Of a stretch of 64,000 bases of DNA, positions 48,796 to 57,814 are shown one piece after another (positions within the stretch are counted from its first letter, which is position 1; every line of letters begins with the position of its first letter). The translations under genes were made by a program, and so were the position numbers. Under the pieces are notes generated by a model that was not told the origin of the DNA, did not search any database, and was given only the letters and a program-made list of their open reading frames with translations. This DNA comes from Flavilitoribacter nigricans DSM 23189 = NBRC 102662 (GTDB lineage Bacteria; Bacteroidota; Bacteroidia; Chitinophagales; Saprospiraceae): positions 19,638-83,637 of the forward strand of contig NZ_PDUD01000005.1 of NCBI RefSeq assembly GCF_002646595.1, read 5' to 3'.

Positions 48796-49262
48796 GCTAT
48801 CGGTTGTGTATTAAAGAGCGGGTTTGATGTTTTACCGTGTTGATGTGTTCAAGTTTTGGGGTATTGTTGTTTGTTTTTTTACTCCTGGCCAATATACTTA
48901 AGATTATTTATTTTGGAAGGGGAATGATTGGGATAGTTCTATGATTCGGGGTCAGATGTGGTACGGATTTTCCTCCCCCTGCCCCCTCACGAGGGGGAAA
49001 GTTCCCTATTTTAGTACGTTGAGTGAGGGAACTTTCTATTTCCCGGAGGCTGACAGCGCTGGTGTCCTTTATGGACCTGCCCACTTGATTGAGGGAATTT
49101 CCGCTTTTTCCTGAAAGTACAATTTAGCATATCCACATCCATTATTTACTCCAACTAAAGTGAATTGGTTCTGAATGCTTTGCCGCGGCAGGCTCAAACC
49201 GTGGACTATTTGGTTGTACGCAGATTTTGGAGGTTTGTTCTGTGGGGTAGGGGAGGAGCGGC
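48796..49262. other. Intergenic region with two hairpins
   Basis: CCCCCTC/GAGGGGG (48982-48997) is a tight hairpin. GAAAGTTCCCT (48997-49007) and AGGGAACTTTC (49026-49036) form an 11-bp stem with an 18-base loop. The two lie back to back between hsdM and the end of the CHAT gene, both on the minus strand. The structure might terminate the CHAT transcript. No gene is present. Confidence 0.65.
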
Positions 49263-52200
49263 TTACTCTTCTTCCTGCGTAATGATGGCGGCGGCTTTGG
49301 CTTCGTAGTGGTTGGCCTGGTCGGTTTGACCGAGGGCGTGGTAGGTGGTGGCTATGTTTTGGTAGGATTTGGCTAGGTAGGGGTGATTTGAATCTAATTT
49401 TAATTCTCGGATCACTAGAGCTTTATGATGATACCTTAAAGCTGATTCAAAATCATTAAGAGCATAAAAGGTCTTCCCAATACCATAATAGGTTGTAGCA
49501 AAATCAGGATGATTTTCATTAAGTACTAATTTCAATAGTTCTTGGGCTTTAAAGTAGTATTGCAGAGCGGACTCGTACTGTCTATGATCTCGAAAAGTTC
49601 CTGCCATGTTATTGTAGCAGGTAGCTATATAGGGGTGATTAGCATCCAGTTTTGATCCCCAGATCGCTTGAGCTTTTTGATGAAATAAAATCGCCTTATC
49701 GTATTGTGCCAAATAACGATAGGTACATGCTATACTATCATAGCAAGTGGCCAAAATTGGGTGTTTCAAATCAAATGCTGATTCCCAAATAGCCAAAGCC
49801 TTTTGATTATAGAAAATCGCTTTATCGTTTCGTCCCAAATACCGATAGGTTACCGCCAAACCGTTATAAGAAGTAGCTAGGTCGGGATGTTCTACATCCA
49901 ATACCGATTCTCGTATCATTTGGGCTTTTTGATGATAGAAAAGAGCATTTCTATATTTACCAAGATTATTATAAGTTTCTGCTATACTACTATATGAGTT
50001 AGCTAATTTAGGGTGGTTCCATTGCAACGCTGATTCTCGTATCGCTAAGCTTCTTTGATTATAGGTTAAAGCCTGTTTATATTCGCCAAGTAAGCGATAG
50101 GTTATAGCGATATTATTATAAGGAAAAGCTAAATCTGGATGGTTGGGCCCTAGTATTAACTCTAAATATAGAAGGCTTTTTTGAAGATGGTCTAGTGATT
50201 TTTCGTAATCTCCGAGGTTCTGATAGGCTATTGCCATATTATTATAGCAAATAGCTAACGAAAGATTGTTAACTTCTTTTTCCGATTTCAATATAGCTTG
50301 AGCTTCAATTTCAGCACGTAATCCTTCCTCATACAAACCGTTGCGATTAAAACAACGTCCTAAATTATTTAAAGCAGCAGATAATGTTCCCGAATCGACT
50401 TCTCTCCAGTTTTTCAGGATCGAAACGAATTGCTTTTGAACTCGAAGTTCTTCTATCAACTTTAAATTAGCTTCAAGAACACTGATAAATTTTGTAAGAA
50501 TACTAAGAAACCCCTCAGATGTTTCCTTCTGAATCAAATCGACCAAACTACGTAGATGATTTTCGTATTGGATATTGCTCCGCATCCAAGAACCTTTATC
50601 AAGATCTCCTGTCTCCGAACCCTCCACTCCGATTTCTTCGTCTAGAAAGAATACTTCCTGGAGATTCTCACTCAATTCCACGAAAAAATCCAGACGGGGA
50701 GTTAGCTCGGCTTGGAGCACCGGCACCAATCTAGCATGCAGGCTTAACTGCCCTTCCTCATTCCCTACCAGCCAACCGCGCTCCCGTAGCTGTTGCAAAG
50801 CCTCTAAAAATTGGTTATTCTTCCGTTTCCTCCATAATAAGAACCCTTTATCCTTTCCCTTAAAGTTGCGGTAGCCTTCCGTAGCAATTGGCTGTTTCAT
50901 CTCCTCGATGCCGATCAAGTCGGCCACCATCTCCGGTTCGTAAAACCCTTCCGGCAGTGCCGCCCATTGCAATAAAACCCAACCCGCCGCCGGTGTCGGT
51001 TGGAATTGTTGAAACAAAAGGGTAAGCAGGGATTCATCCACCGAAGCGGCAGGCGCTTGTTCGAGCAGGGTTCGCAACTGCTCATCCAGGCGGGCCGGTT
51101 GCTGTCGGTTCAGGTTTTTGAATAAAATAGAAGACAGGTATACGTTGTGACGCAGATGATCCAGTAATTCCGGAGCGTGGGGGTACTCCCGCGCGTAAGA
51201 TGCCGCGAGCAGATGGATCTCTTCGTTGGTAAAGGGCGGAGCGGTAAATGCGTGGCAATGATAACGACGACTCCACGGGTGATCAGGAGCAGGAATCTCC
51301 AGAGAGGTAATCAGCACATGGTTTTGGTGTAACTCCAGGAGGTCATAGTAGGGCGTAAACTGCTGGAGGTCCTTGATACCATCCACCACCAGCAAGACCC
51401 GTCCGGGTAGATTAGCCAGGTACTGGGAAAAAGCCCGGGCGCAGGCCCGATCGATGTCCGGTCGGGGCCGGTCCAGGTCCTCCAAGCGAGCCCGGAGTTC
51501 CGGGATGGGGACCGCCAGCGGCGCTGCCGCAATAAAGTCCTGCAAAAAATCGTGCTTGACCTCAATCCACGCTACGTGCTGATATTGCGATAAAAAGAGG
51601 TGGTAGTATTGCTCGGCCAGGACCGTTTTGCCGCAACCACTGGGGCCATGCAGCCATAGCACCTGGTGTTCCTGCAGAGCAGCTTGCAGATCACTCAGCA
51701 CCAGCAGGCGCTGCAACAACCTATCCTGCCGGGTCGGACGCCGATGGGTGATAAAGCGGAGCTTAAGCGTTTCCGTATCCGGCTTCGCAGCCGGCAGTCG
51801 CCACGAATGAGATCCTTCCGGAGAAAGTTTCCAGGGAGCATCGTTCCCTTCTCCCAGGAATCCCTGGCCACGAGGCGATCCATTGTGCTTAGTCTTATAA
51901 GCAGTAGCGGCCGAGCGGAAAGCTTCACTGATGGTGCTACCACCGGCCAGGGTCTGATAGAAGTAGCGGGCAAACTCCCGCGCTGCCGCATCACCAACGG
52001 TATGATCGGTAGCGATAACCGCCGGTATGCCTTCCCGGTGATAGACTGCGGCCTGAGCGGAACTCAGACAACCGTTGATGAAAACGAGTTCCAGATCTTC
52101 TTGTGCCCCCAGGAACCCAGCCAGATAAGCGGCCCGGGTATTCTCCTGTCCGGGAAAATCCTGCTGCAGGAAAAGCGCTTCCTGATCGGAGTGACCGCCG

Positions 52201-52415
52201 TAATGAAAAATCCGGATCCTACTCCCATACCGCTGAAACACACTAATGATCTTCTCCGGGCTGGCCGCCGCTATGGTAAACACCTGACAGACGCCGGCAT
52301 CGTGTACCGAGTGCAGGGCCTGGATCAATTCGTCCTGTTCCTCCGCCAGTTCCCGCAAGGGAGACTCGGTATCATTGGCGAAAGCTAGTAATATAATGGG
52401 TATGCTGGAGTCCAA
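49263..52415 (-). CDS. CHAT protease, STAND-type NTPase and TPR protein
   Basis: The protein (1050 aa) combines three modules. Residues about 1-190 are a CHAT caspase-like protease with catalytic H75 (FHYGGHSD) and C116 (INGCLSS). Residues about 225-520 are an NB-ARC-like P-loop NTPase with Walker A GPSGCGKT (257-264) and Walker B-like VLLVVDGI near 343. From about 690 a long row of kinesin-light-chain-type TPRs runs to the end. This protease-NTPase-repeat design is that of STAND sensors in immunity and cell death, where ligand binding to the repeats activates the effector. It lies beside the type I RM operon and divergent from an HNH gene. Antiviral role is inferred. Confidence 0.85.
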   Translation of the reverse strand: MDSSIPIILLAFANDTESPLRELAEEQDELIQALHSVHDAGVCQVFTIAAASPEKIISVFQRYGSRIRIFHYGGHSDQEALFLQQDFPGQENTRAAYLAGFLGAQEDLELVFINGCLSSAQAAVYHREGIPAVIATDHTVGDAAAREFARYFYQTLAGGSTISEAFRSAATAYKTKHNGSPRGQGFLGEGNDAPWKLSPEGSHSWRLPAAKPDTETLKLRFITHRRPTRQDRLLQRLLVLSDLQAALQEHQVLWLHGPSGCGKTVLAEQYYHLFLSQYQHVAWIEVKHDFLQDFIAAAPLAVPIPELRARLEDLDRPRPDIDRACARAFSQYLANLPGRVLLVVDGIKDLQQFTPYYDLLELHQNHVLITSLEIPAPDHPWSRRYHCHAFTAPPFTNEEIHLLAASYAREYPHAPELLDHLRHNVYLSSILFKNLNRQQPARLDEQLRTLLEQAPAASVDESLLTLLFQQFQPTPAAGWVLLQWAALPEGFYEPEMVADLIGIEEMKQPIATEGYRNFKGKDKGFLLWRKRKNNQFLEALQQLRERGWLVGNEEGQLSLHARLVPVLQAELTPRLDFFVELSENLQEVFFLDEEIGVEGSETGDLDKGSWMRSNIQYENHLRSLVDLIQKETSEGFLSILTKFISVLEANLKLIEELRVQKQFVSILKNWREVDSGTLSAALNNLGRCFNRNGLYEEGLRAEIEAQAILKSEKEVNNLSLAICYNNMAIAYQNLGDYEKSLDHLQKSLLYLELILGPNHPDLAFPYNNIAITYRLLGEYKQALTYNQRSLAIRESALQWNHPKLANSYSSIAETYNNLGKYRNALFYHQKAQMIRESVLDVEHPDLATSYNGLAVTYRYLGRNDKAIFYNQKALAIWESAFDLKHPILATCYDSIACTYRYLAQYDKAILFHQKAQAIWGSKLDANHPYIATCYNNMAGTFRDHRQYESALQYYFKAQELLKLVLNENHPDFATTYYGIGKTFYALNDFESALRYHHKALVIRELKLDSNHPYLAKSYQNIATTYHALGQTDQANHYEAKAAAIITQEEE

Positions 52416-52612
52416 TGGGATATGGGTTTACTTACAGTTTGATAAATGTAGGGAATTTTTGGGAGCTGTAAGGCGATCGTTGTCAGTAGTTTCGTTCAAC
52501 AGGAAATCGTACCGTTTTCAATAAACTGGGGGAACATTTTTTAGAAAATGGGCAGACTAAAGCATTTATTGATGATATTGTAGCAACGACAAAAACCAAA
52601 CAGGCCTATTTC

Positions 52613-53065
52613 ATGATGATGAATTTCGAATTCCCAGAAGATCAAATCTACTTTGAAAAATTATTGATCGAGACAGATCATCCTTTGTCCATTCTTCATT
52701 TCACCTCCCTGTTCGATTTTAGAGATCCCGCCCTAAAGCGCAAGGCATTCAGTCGCATCCGAAATTCCGTTTTTTCCACATTGGTAGAGGAATTCGGTTT
52801 AGTTTGCATGCTGCAACTGGAAGGCTGCGCTGCAGAGAGTGGTTTTGCGGTGGATCACCTGATCCCGCTTTCGACGAATAAGCTGAATAAAGAGCTACGG
52901 ACTATAGTTCCGCCAAAAGGGAAGAAGGTGCCGGCACAGAGTTTTGGTTCTAATCATATAGATAATTTGATCATCGCCTGTAATAAGTGCAATGGACATA
53001 AGAAGCATCGACTGCTGGAGCGAGCGCAATTGTTGTCCATATTACGGGCAAAGAACATGATTTGA
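52613..53065 (+). CDS. HNH endonuclease family protein, possibly 5'-truncated
   Basis: The protein (150 aa from this ATG) has an HNH nuclease core: C65 and C72, then VDHLIPLS with catalytic H82, then NLIIACNKCNGHKKHR with the Cx2C pair and final His. The same frame stays open upstream to a TAG at 52487. That region reads like protein (NRTVFNKLGEHFLENG, then TKAFIDDIV), but it has no ATG, GTG or TTG. Either a rare start is used or the 5' end was lost. It is divergent from the CHAT gene, and may be a second nuclease of the defence region. Confidence 0.75.
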   Translation: MMMNFEFPEDQIYFEKLLIETDHPLSILHFTSLFDFRDPALKRKAFSRIRNSVFSTLVEEFGLVCMLQLEGCAAESGFAVDHLIPLSTNKLNKELRTIVPPKGKKVPAQSFGSNHIDNLIIACNKCNGHKKHRLLERAQLLSILRAKNMI

Positions 53066-53833
53066 GTAAATTCTAGGGATCCCCTTGAGTTCCAAAACTC
53101 AGACCGCATTTCCAGCCAATATAATAACTCTCTTTTCCAGTCGGAGTGGACTGACTGGTTCCTTCCTATTACCTGCCTTTGAAATATTATTCCAAGAACA
53201 ACAACGCATCAAACGCAATACAGAACATTGTTCCAAAAAACCACACCCAAGGTAAGGTAGCCCACCAATACTTGACAGCAAGCCATTAAGTGTTGACCTT
53301 TGGAGTATGACTAGCGTGAGACTGGAAAGCAGCTACCATTGAGAAGTCCCAAGAGATAAAAGATCACAGGATTGGATTTCTACCAGCACCTCATGCTATC
53401 ACTTTTAGATCCAAATTTTCCAATATCCGGTGGGGATTTAGCCGGGTTCGATTCCCGGATTGGAACGAGACCGTAGGCGAGTTTTTTATGATTTGATGAT
53501 CTGGTGGTTTGATTCCGTGGTATTACGATTGTGGAATCAAAAGACGACCTGATCGTTGGATGTCCACCGGGCAATGCGTCTTGCTGCCCGACACCCGGCA
53601 AATAATCCTTCGTAAGATCCATTTTTTTTTAGCTATCCCTTGGACCAGGATGGCCGGGATTTTTGGATGACCGGGATGGTGCTGATCACACTGTCTTATT
53701 TAGTGATACTCTGATGATGCTGTGCGCTCCTTCTGCAGTTTGCTTTTCAAATCAATTTTAGTAATGGTAATTCTTTGCTGTCCCAGAAATGGCTCCGGGA
53801 TGGACGGGATCGTATTGCCTAAAATGAACAACT
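53066..53833. other. Gene-free region with tRNA-like remnant
   Basis: The stretch contains the tRNA-like element at 53418-53465 and short repeats such as CCGGGATTTTTGGATGACCGGGATGG near 53658-53684, but no convincing coding frame. It separates the defence island from the winged-helix gene. Confidence 0.6.
53418..53465 (+). other. tRNA-like 3' fragment, possible old attachment site
   Basis: CCGGG-TTCGATT-CCCGG at 53442-53458 is a perfect T arm with the invariant TTCGA. It is followed by ATTGGAA, which pairs with TTCCAAT at 53418-53424. Only 17 bases lie where a D arm and anticodon arm should be, so it is not a complete tRNA. A remnant of a tRNA used as an integration site is the simplest reading; chance is not excluded. 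Confidence 0.4.
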
Positions 53834-55318
53834 ATGAATGCTTTTAATTGCTCCACAGGAAAATCCACGGAGTACTACCTGGATTTGCGCAAGAGTATCC
53901 TGTTGGTCAAGGATTTTATTTCCAGCTACAATCAGGATCGGCCACTCCGGCAACAATTGCGGGCCAATCACCAAAATTTAATGTACCAATTGCTGGAGAT
54001 CCAGCGGATCGTCCTGTGGAAAGTGCAATCCGGCAGTATAGGATTGATTCCTGGCACTGCGCTGCCCCGCATAGCGACCAACAATGTACAACTGGGAGAA
54101 GAAGTGAAGTGTAGCGCAAGAACCATCCAGAATCTGCGGCAGCGCTTACAGGAAGCGGGACTGATCAGGGACGAGGTCTGGCACGGCAGTAAAGCGAATT
54201 ATGAATTGCAGTTGAATACGGAAGTGATCTTTTTAGCCCGAAGGGGGGATCAGCGGAACTGGATAGGGCTGTTTTGTACAGAATGTAGTGATCAGCAAAC
54301 GACCGCCGATACCCGTCGGCCGGATAAAGGTAATTTGCAGCGGCATGCGCCCCGTTTCCATAAAATGTGGAGAAGCACTATGCAAGCTGTGAAAATAAGG
54401 CCTGACCTGCCATCTGAATCCATGAAGTTTCTACCCTCCTATGAGGAAAAAAATACGCTTTTTAAAGAAAACTTTTCGTCCAACTGTACTCTGTCCCTAC
54501 CGGATACTAATCAATTAAATCAATTAGAGATCGATCCGTGTGGAAAACGTGCTGAAACCGATGAGCATCGGACGCACGATCACCTACGACACGTTTTGAC
54601 TGGTTACGAGACCGACAGCGACCTGGTGCCCCCTCTGTCGCTGCGCGACATCTCCCCCGATGGGGAGATACCCCCCCGGGTTGCGCGGCGCCCCCCCGTG
54701 GATGGTGAATGGGGTGAAGGGGAGATTGGGGGAGGGGGTGATGGGGTGCCGCAGACTTTTGCGGAGGTAGTGGTTGGATTGCCGGATCGGATTGGGCGTC
54801 GGATCTTTCGGGAAGTAGCTCAGGTATGGGCCGTGGCGCAAGAGGAACTCTACGCCGGACAGTGGATTGCAGATGCCGAACGGGAACGAGCAAAGGCGCG
54901 GCTAGCAGAGTACTATATCTATGCAAGTCCGAAGCGTTACACCGCGGGAACAGCCGAGATCTGCGAGCGGATCCGGCTGGTCCGGAAGTGGATAGACCGG
55001 GGGCGCAATGCCACGCCCAGTTTAGAGCGTTGGGTGCCGATCCCATCCATATATTTTGATTACCGGAATCACCGGGGTTTTGGGCGTACGAAAGCCTGGT
55101 TTCACCGGCATAATGCAAAGCGACGAGCGATCAAAGGCCATATTGCAGTAACACGCGCGGTGCACAAATACCGGCGCAGTCTCCAGGAAGCCGACGGGAC
55201 AGCAGGACCAATCGAAGTCTACCGGAAACTAATTGGCCGATTACAGGAGCACAGTGAGGAAGCAGTAATGGATTTCTGTCGGCTTATTGGTAATGAGCCA
55301 CCAATGGTAAAAATATAG
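53834..55318 (+). CDS. Winged-helix plasmid protein of unknown role
   Basis: The protein (494 aa) has a helix-turn-helix near residues 90-115 (EVKCSARTIQNLRQRLQEAG) within a winged-helix-like region that resembles replication or regulatory proteins of Bacteroidota plasmids. The middle (about 260-310) is low-complexity, and its DNA contains a GC-rich palindrome and G-rich repeats. The C-terminal 190 residues are basic and helical. No known family is assigned. It ends 4 bp before the next small gene. A role in plasmid maintenance or transfer is likely but unproven. Confidence 0.75.
   Translation: MNAFNCSTGKSTEYYLDLRKSILLVKDFISSYNQDRPLRQQLRANHQNLMYQLLEIQRIVLWKVQSGSIGLIPGTALPRIATNNVQLGEEVKCSARTIQNLRQRLQEAGLIRDEVWHGSKANYELQLNTEVIFLARRGDQRNWIGLFCTECSDQQTTADTRRPDKGNLQRHAPRFHKMWRSTMQAVKIRPDLPSESMKFLPSYEEKNTLFKENFSSNCTLSLPDTNQLNQLEIDPCGKRAETDEHRTHDHLRHVLTGYETDSDLVPPLSLRDISPDGEIPPRVARRPPVDGEWGEGEIGGGGDGVPQTFAEVVVGLPDRIGRRIFREVAQVWAVAQEELYAGQWIADAERERAKARLAEYYIYASPKRYTAGTAEICERIRLVRKWIDRGRNATPSLERWVPIPSIYFDYRNHRGFGRTKAWFHRHNAKRRAIKGHIAVTRAVHKYRRSLQEADGTAGPIEVYRKLIGRLQEHSEEAVMDFCRLIGNEPPMVKI
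54653..54675. repeat. GC-rich palindrome inside the winged-helix gene
   Basis: ATCTCCCC-CGAT-GGGGAGAT is a perfect 8-bp stem in the low-complexity linker of the winged-helix gene, close to a run of GGGGTGAAGGGG-type repeats. It looks like a repeat element taken into the reading frame. Coordinates are approximate to a few bases. Confidence 0.6.
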
Positions 55319-55322
55319 CGAT

Positions 55323-55565
55323 ATGACAGTCAGGACGAAAAGTAATAATCGACGGGGCCGATTCAAACTCGTGATTTTTTTCAAGCAACATCGCTTGGCG
55401 CGTGGGTTTACCCTGTACAGTACGGCAGGACAAGATGTACGAGGTGTTTCTTCAGACCGATTTAAGCACCTGGTGCTGCAGGGGAAGTTTGCGGGGAAAG
55501 TCAAGTGGGCCGGGATCTATGAAGTTGGGCGGGAGGTTTGGCGGTGGTCATGTTTTAATGTGTGA
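55323..55565 (+). CDS. Small basic protein after the winged-helix gene
   Basis: The protein (80 aa) is basic and has a strand-rich middle (GFTLYSTAGQDVRGVSS) and a Trp-rich end (GREVWRWS). It starts 4 bp after the preceding gene, so co-transcription and coupled translation are likely. I recognise no family. Confidence 0.55.
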   Translation: MTVRTKSNNRRGRFKLVIFFKQHRLARGFTLYSTAGQDVRGVSSDRFKHLVLQGKFAGKVKWAGIYEVGREVWRWSCFNV

Positions 55566-56000
55566 ACGTGTGAAAGTGTGAATGTGATTGTTGGAACGTG
55601 GTAAGGTACGGTCTGGGAACTTCTGATGGTGTCGCATCGGGGTTTCCCCACATCAGCGGTGCCCAAATGCTAAGTCACCAATGAAAGAATTTTTGTATTT
55701 TTATTAAAACTTTTTGCTTGTATGCTCACGGACATCAATTAGCTGGATCTGAACAAGCAATATACTTATGCGGATTATCTCACCTGGCGGTTTGACGAAA
55801 TGGTCGAAATGATCACAGGTCGGATTTTCAAGAGTATGTCGACGCCTTTCCTTCGCCATGATGTAGTGCCTTCCGGAATCTTTCCGGAATTTGGCGTGGA
55901 CCTGGGGGCAGTGTTTGGCGATAACTGAGAAAGTTTTTTATGCAAACCCAGTTTTAGGCAATAGTGCTTGCCAATTATAATATTATAAACTAAACCTATT
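55566..56000. other. Intergenic region with microrepeat and gene remnant
   Basis: A short GTGTGAA-type microrepeat follows the small gene (about 55561-55590). A decayed Uma2-type gene lies at 55722-55928, and the remainder before the lipoprotein gene is AT-rich. Confidence 0.6.
55722..55928 (+). pseudogene. Uma2 (DUF820) nuclease-family remnant
   Basis: The frame reads YTYADYLTWRFDEMVEMITG, the N-terminal signature of Uma2-family putative endonucleases, then jumps to a short C-terminal part (FGVDLGAVFGDN). A TAG interrupts codon 7, and most of the usual 190-residue domain is missing. It is therefore a decayed gene. Confidence 0.7.
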
Positions 56001-57755
56001 ATGCAAAAGATTACCCCAGTAGCAACGTTTGTTGTTTTAGTTGCCTTGTTAATTGCTCAATGTGCAGAACCCAAACCACTGCCCAGTATCCCTGATCCAG
56101 TTGCCCAAACGGTCGGTCCCAGCTCAGAAGAGATCCAAAATCTACAGGATCGGTTAGAGGAGCATCCTGAATTTCGGAAGATCTTTCAAGATAACCGATA
56201 CCGAATCTTATCCTTTAAACCAGTCTTTTCTGACGCCAAGGAGTGGGAGGGACAAGATACGCTGATCATTTCCAGATATACCGCCATAGCCTATGATTAC
56301 ACGCGGGACCAGGCCTACGAAATCCGGTTAAGTACAGACACCCGGCAAGTAGAGGCCACAGCCATTGACGATCAGCCTACTCCCAATGCCGAAGAAGAAC
56401 AACTCGCTTACGATGCCTTGATACGAAACCTAAACATCTCCGATCAGGTTACCGCCGGGACCCTCACGGTAGTGAACGCCATGCCTCCGGCCATGAGCAA
56501 CAGCGAAGGGAACCGGATGTTATCCTTCATGGTCATAGGTCCTGAAACATCCGACCAACTAGGAGCCTATGCCGTTAATATATCCGACGAGCGGCATCCG
56601 ATCGAAGTCATGAATCATAACTTTGCCGGGCTGGAATTTTCAGCGCCCACCTGCGGACCTCCCGATCTGGACTCCGGTTCCGACCCCACCGGATACAAAG
56701 AGATCACCATACCCAACCCCTTTAATCCCCTGACGCCTATTTGGAAATTCACCGTAGTCCAACCAAAATCATCCTCCGGACACAAGGGATCGGGTGTCGA
56801 ACTGCGCGATGTAAGCTTTATGGGCAAATCAGTACTGAAGCGGGCCCATGCTCCAAAATTAAACGTCATTTACGATGCCATTTGCGGAGGTAATGCCCAA
56901 TCTTACTGCGGCGGCAGTTCCGTTAACGTATACGATGACCCCATTTTTGTGCCCGCAAAATTTGAAGCTCAGGGTACCAATTTCCCTCCCGTGGCAAACG
57001 GTTTCCGGAACTGCACGGCCATGCCCCAAACCATTGTGGACAGTGGCGATGACGGCGGCAATTTCAAAGGCGTAGCTATCTATAAAAACCCCACAGATAA
57101 CAGTGTGGTAGTAGTGAGTGAACTTCAGGCCGATTGGTATCGCTACGCCCACGAATGGGTATTTTATCCCAGCGGTCGGATCGAACCACGATTTAAGTTC
57201 TCCGCTGTTCAGAACAACTGTACCTGCGAGCGCCACGTGCATCACGTATACTGGCGTTTTGATTTTGATATCAATGGCTCCATCAATTCCGTCATCGAAT
57301 CCTACGTTCCGACCAAAGGAACTGGCTCCAATTGGGTCTCTGTTCCCCCCTTCACCCAGGAGGTGACCCGCTACAGGAGCTATTCCCAGATGATGTGGAC
57401 GATCAGCGGGCCAAATAATCTGCGCTGCGACCTGATCGCCGGTGAGCATGACGGAAACGGAAACGGAGACGATTGGGCAAAAGGAGATGTTTTCATTGCA
57501 AAATATGATCCCGATGAGATCAATGAATGGGGACTGAATACTTCCAATCAGTTAGCCTGCTTCAATGACGCCCATCTTATAGATGGTGAAAATATCAACG
57601 GAGAGGATATTGTTATCTGGTATCGGGCCGGTTCGCTGCACGATGAAAGTGCTATCGATCCCAGTGGCCAACATCAGATAGTCGGTCCCAGCATTAAGTG
57701 CCGGTGGAATCCCGGTCCGTACGAAGATGAGTATGATGATCAGATCTATAATTAA
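56001..57755 (+). CDS. Copper-amine-oxidase-like lipoprotein
   Basis: The protein (584 aa) has a lipoprotein signal with C21 (LLIAQCAEP). Residues about 70-230 include RYTAIAYDYTRDQAYEIRL, a pattern of the N-terminal domains of copper amine oxidases. The catalytic region has GRIEPRFKF and the metal-site-like HVHHVYWRFDFDINGS near 410-425. The tyrosine normally modified to TPQ may be Y380 (ADWYRYAHEW), but the usual preceding Asn is replaced by Trp, so cofactor formation is doubtful. It may be an amine oxidase or an inactive relative. No neighbouring gene is co-oriented closely enough to form an operon. Confidence 0.72.
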   Translation: MQKITPVATFVVLVALLIAQCAEPKPLPSIPDPVAQTVGPSSEEIQNLQDRLEEHPEFRKIFQDNRYRILSFKPVFSDAKEWEGQDTLIISRYTAIAYDYTRDQAYEIRLSTDTRQVEATAIDDQPTPNAEEEQLAYDALIRNLNISDQVTAGTLTVVNAMPPAMSNSEGNRMLSFMVIGPETSDQLGAYAVNISDERHPIEVMNHNFAGLEFSAPTCGPPDLDSGSDPTGYKEITIPNPFNPLTPIWKFTVVQPKSSSGHKGSGVELRDVSFMGKSVLKRAHAPKLNVIYDAICGGNAQSYCGGSSVNVYDDPIFVPAKFEAQGTNFPPVANGFRNCTAMPQTIVDSGDDGGNFKGVAIYKNPTDNSVVVVSELQADWYRYAHEWVFYPSGRIEPRFKFSAVQNNCTCERHVHHVYWRFDFDINGSINSVIESYVPTKGTGSNWVSVPPFTQEVTRYRSYSQMMWTISGPNNLRCDLIAGEHDGNGNGDDWAKGDVFIAKYDPDEINEWGLNTSNQLACFNDAHLIDGENINGEDIVIWYRAGSLHDESAIDPSGQHQIVGPSIKCRWNPGPYEDEYDDQIYN

Positions 57756-57814
57756 TCAAGAGATACCAGGAAATGTAGGGAATGTCCCGCGTAAATACTG
57801 ACTCCGGAACACCG

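Noticed and set aside
53418..53465. Complete tRNA gene
   Set aside because: Only the T arm and an acceptor-like stem are present; the D and anticodon arms are missing.
53099..53622. Short minus-strand frames in the gap after the HNH gene
   Set aside because: No protein-like features, and one covers the tRNA-like element.
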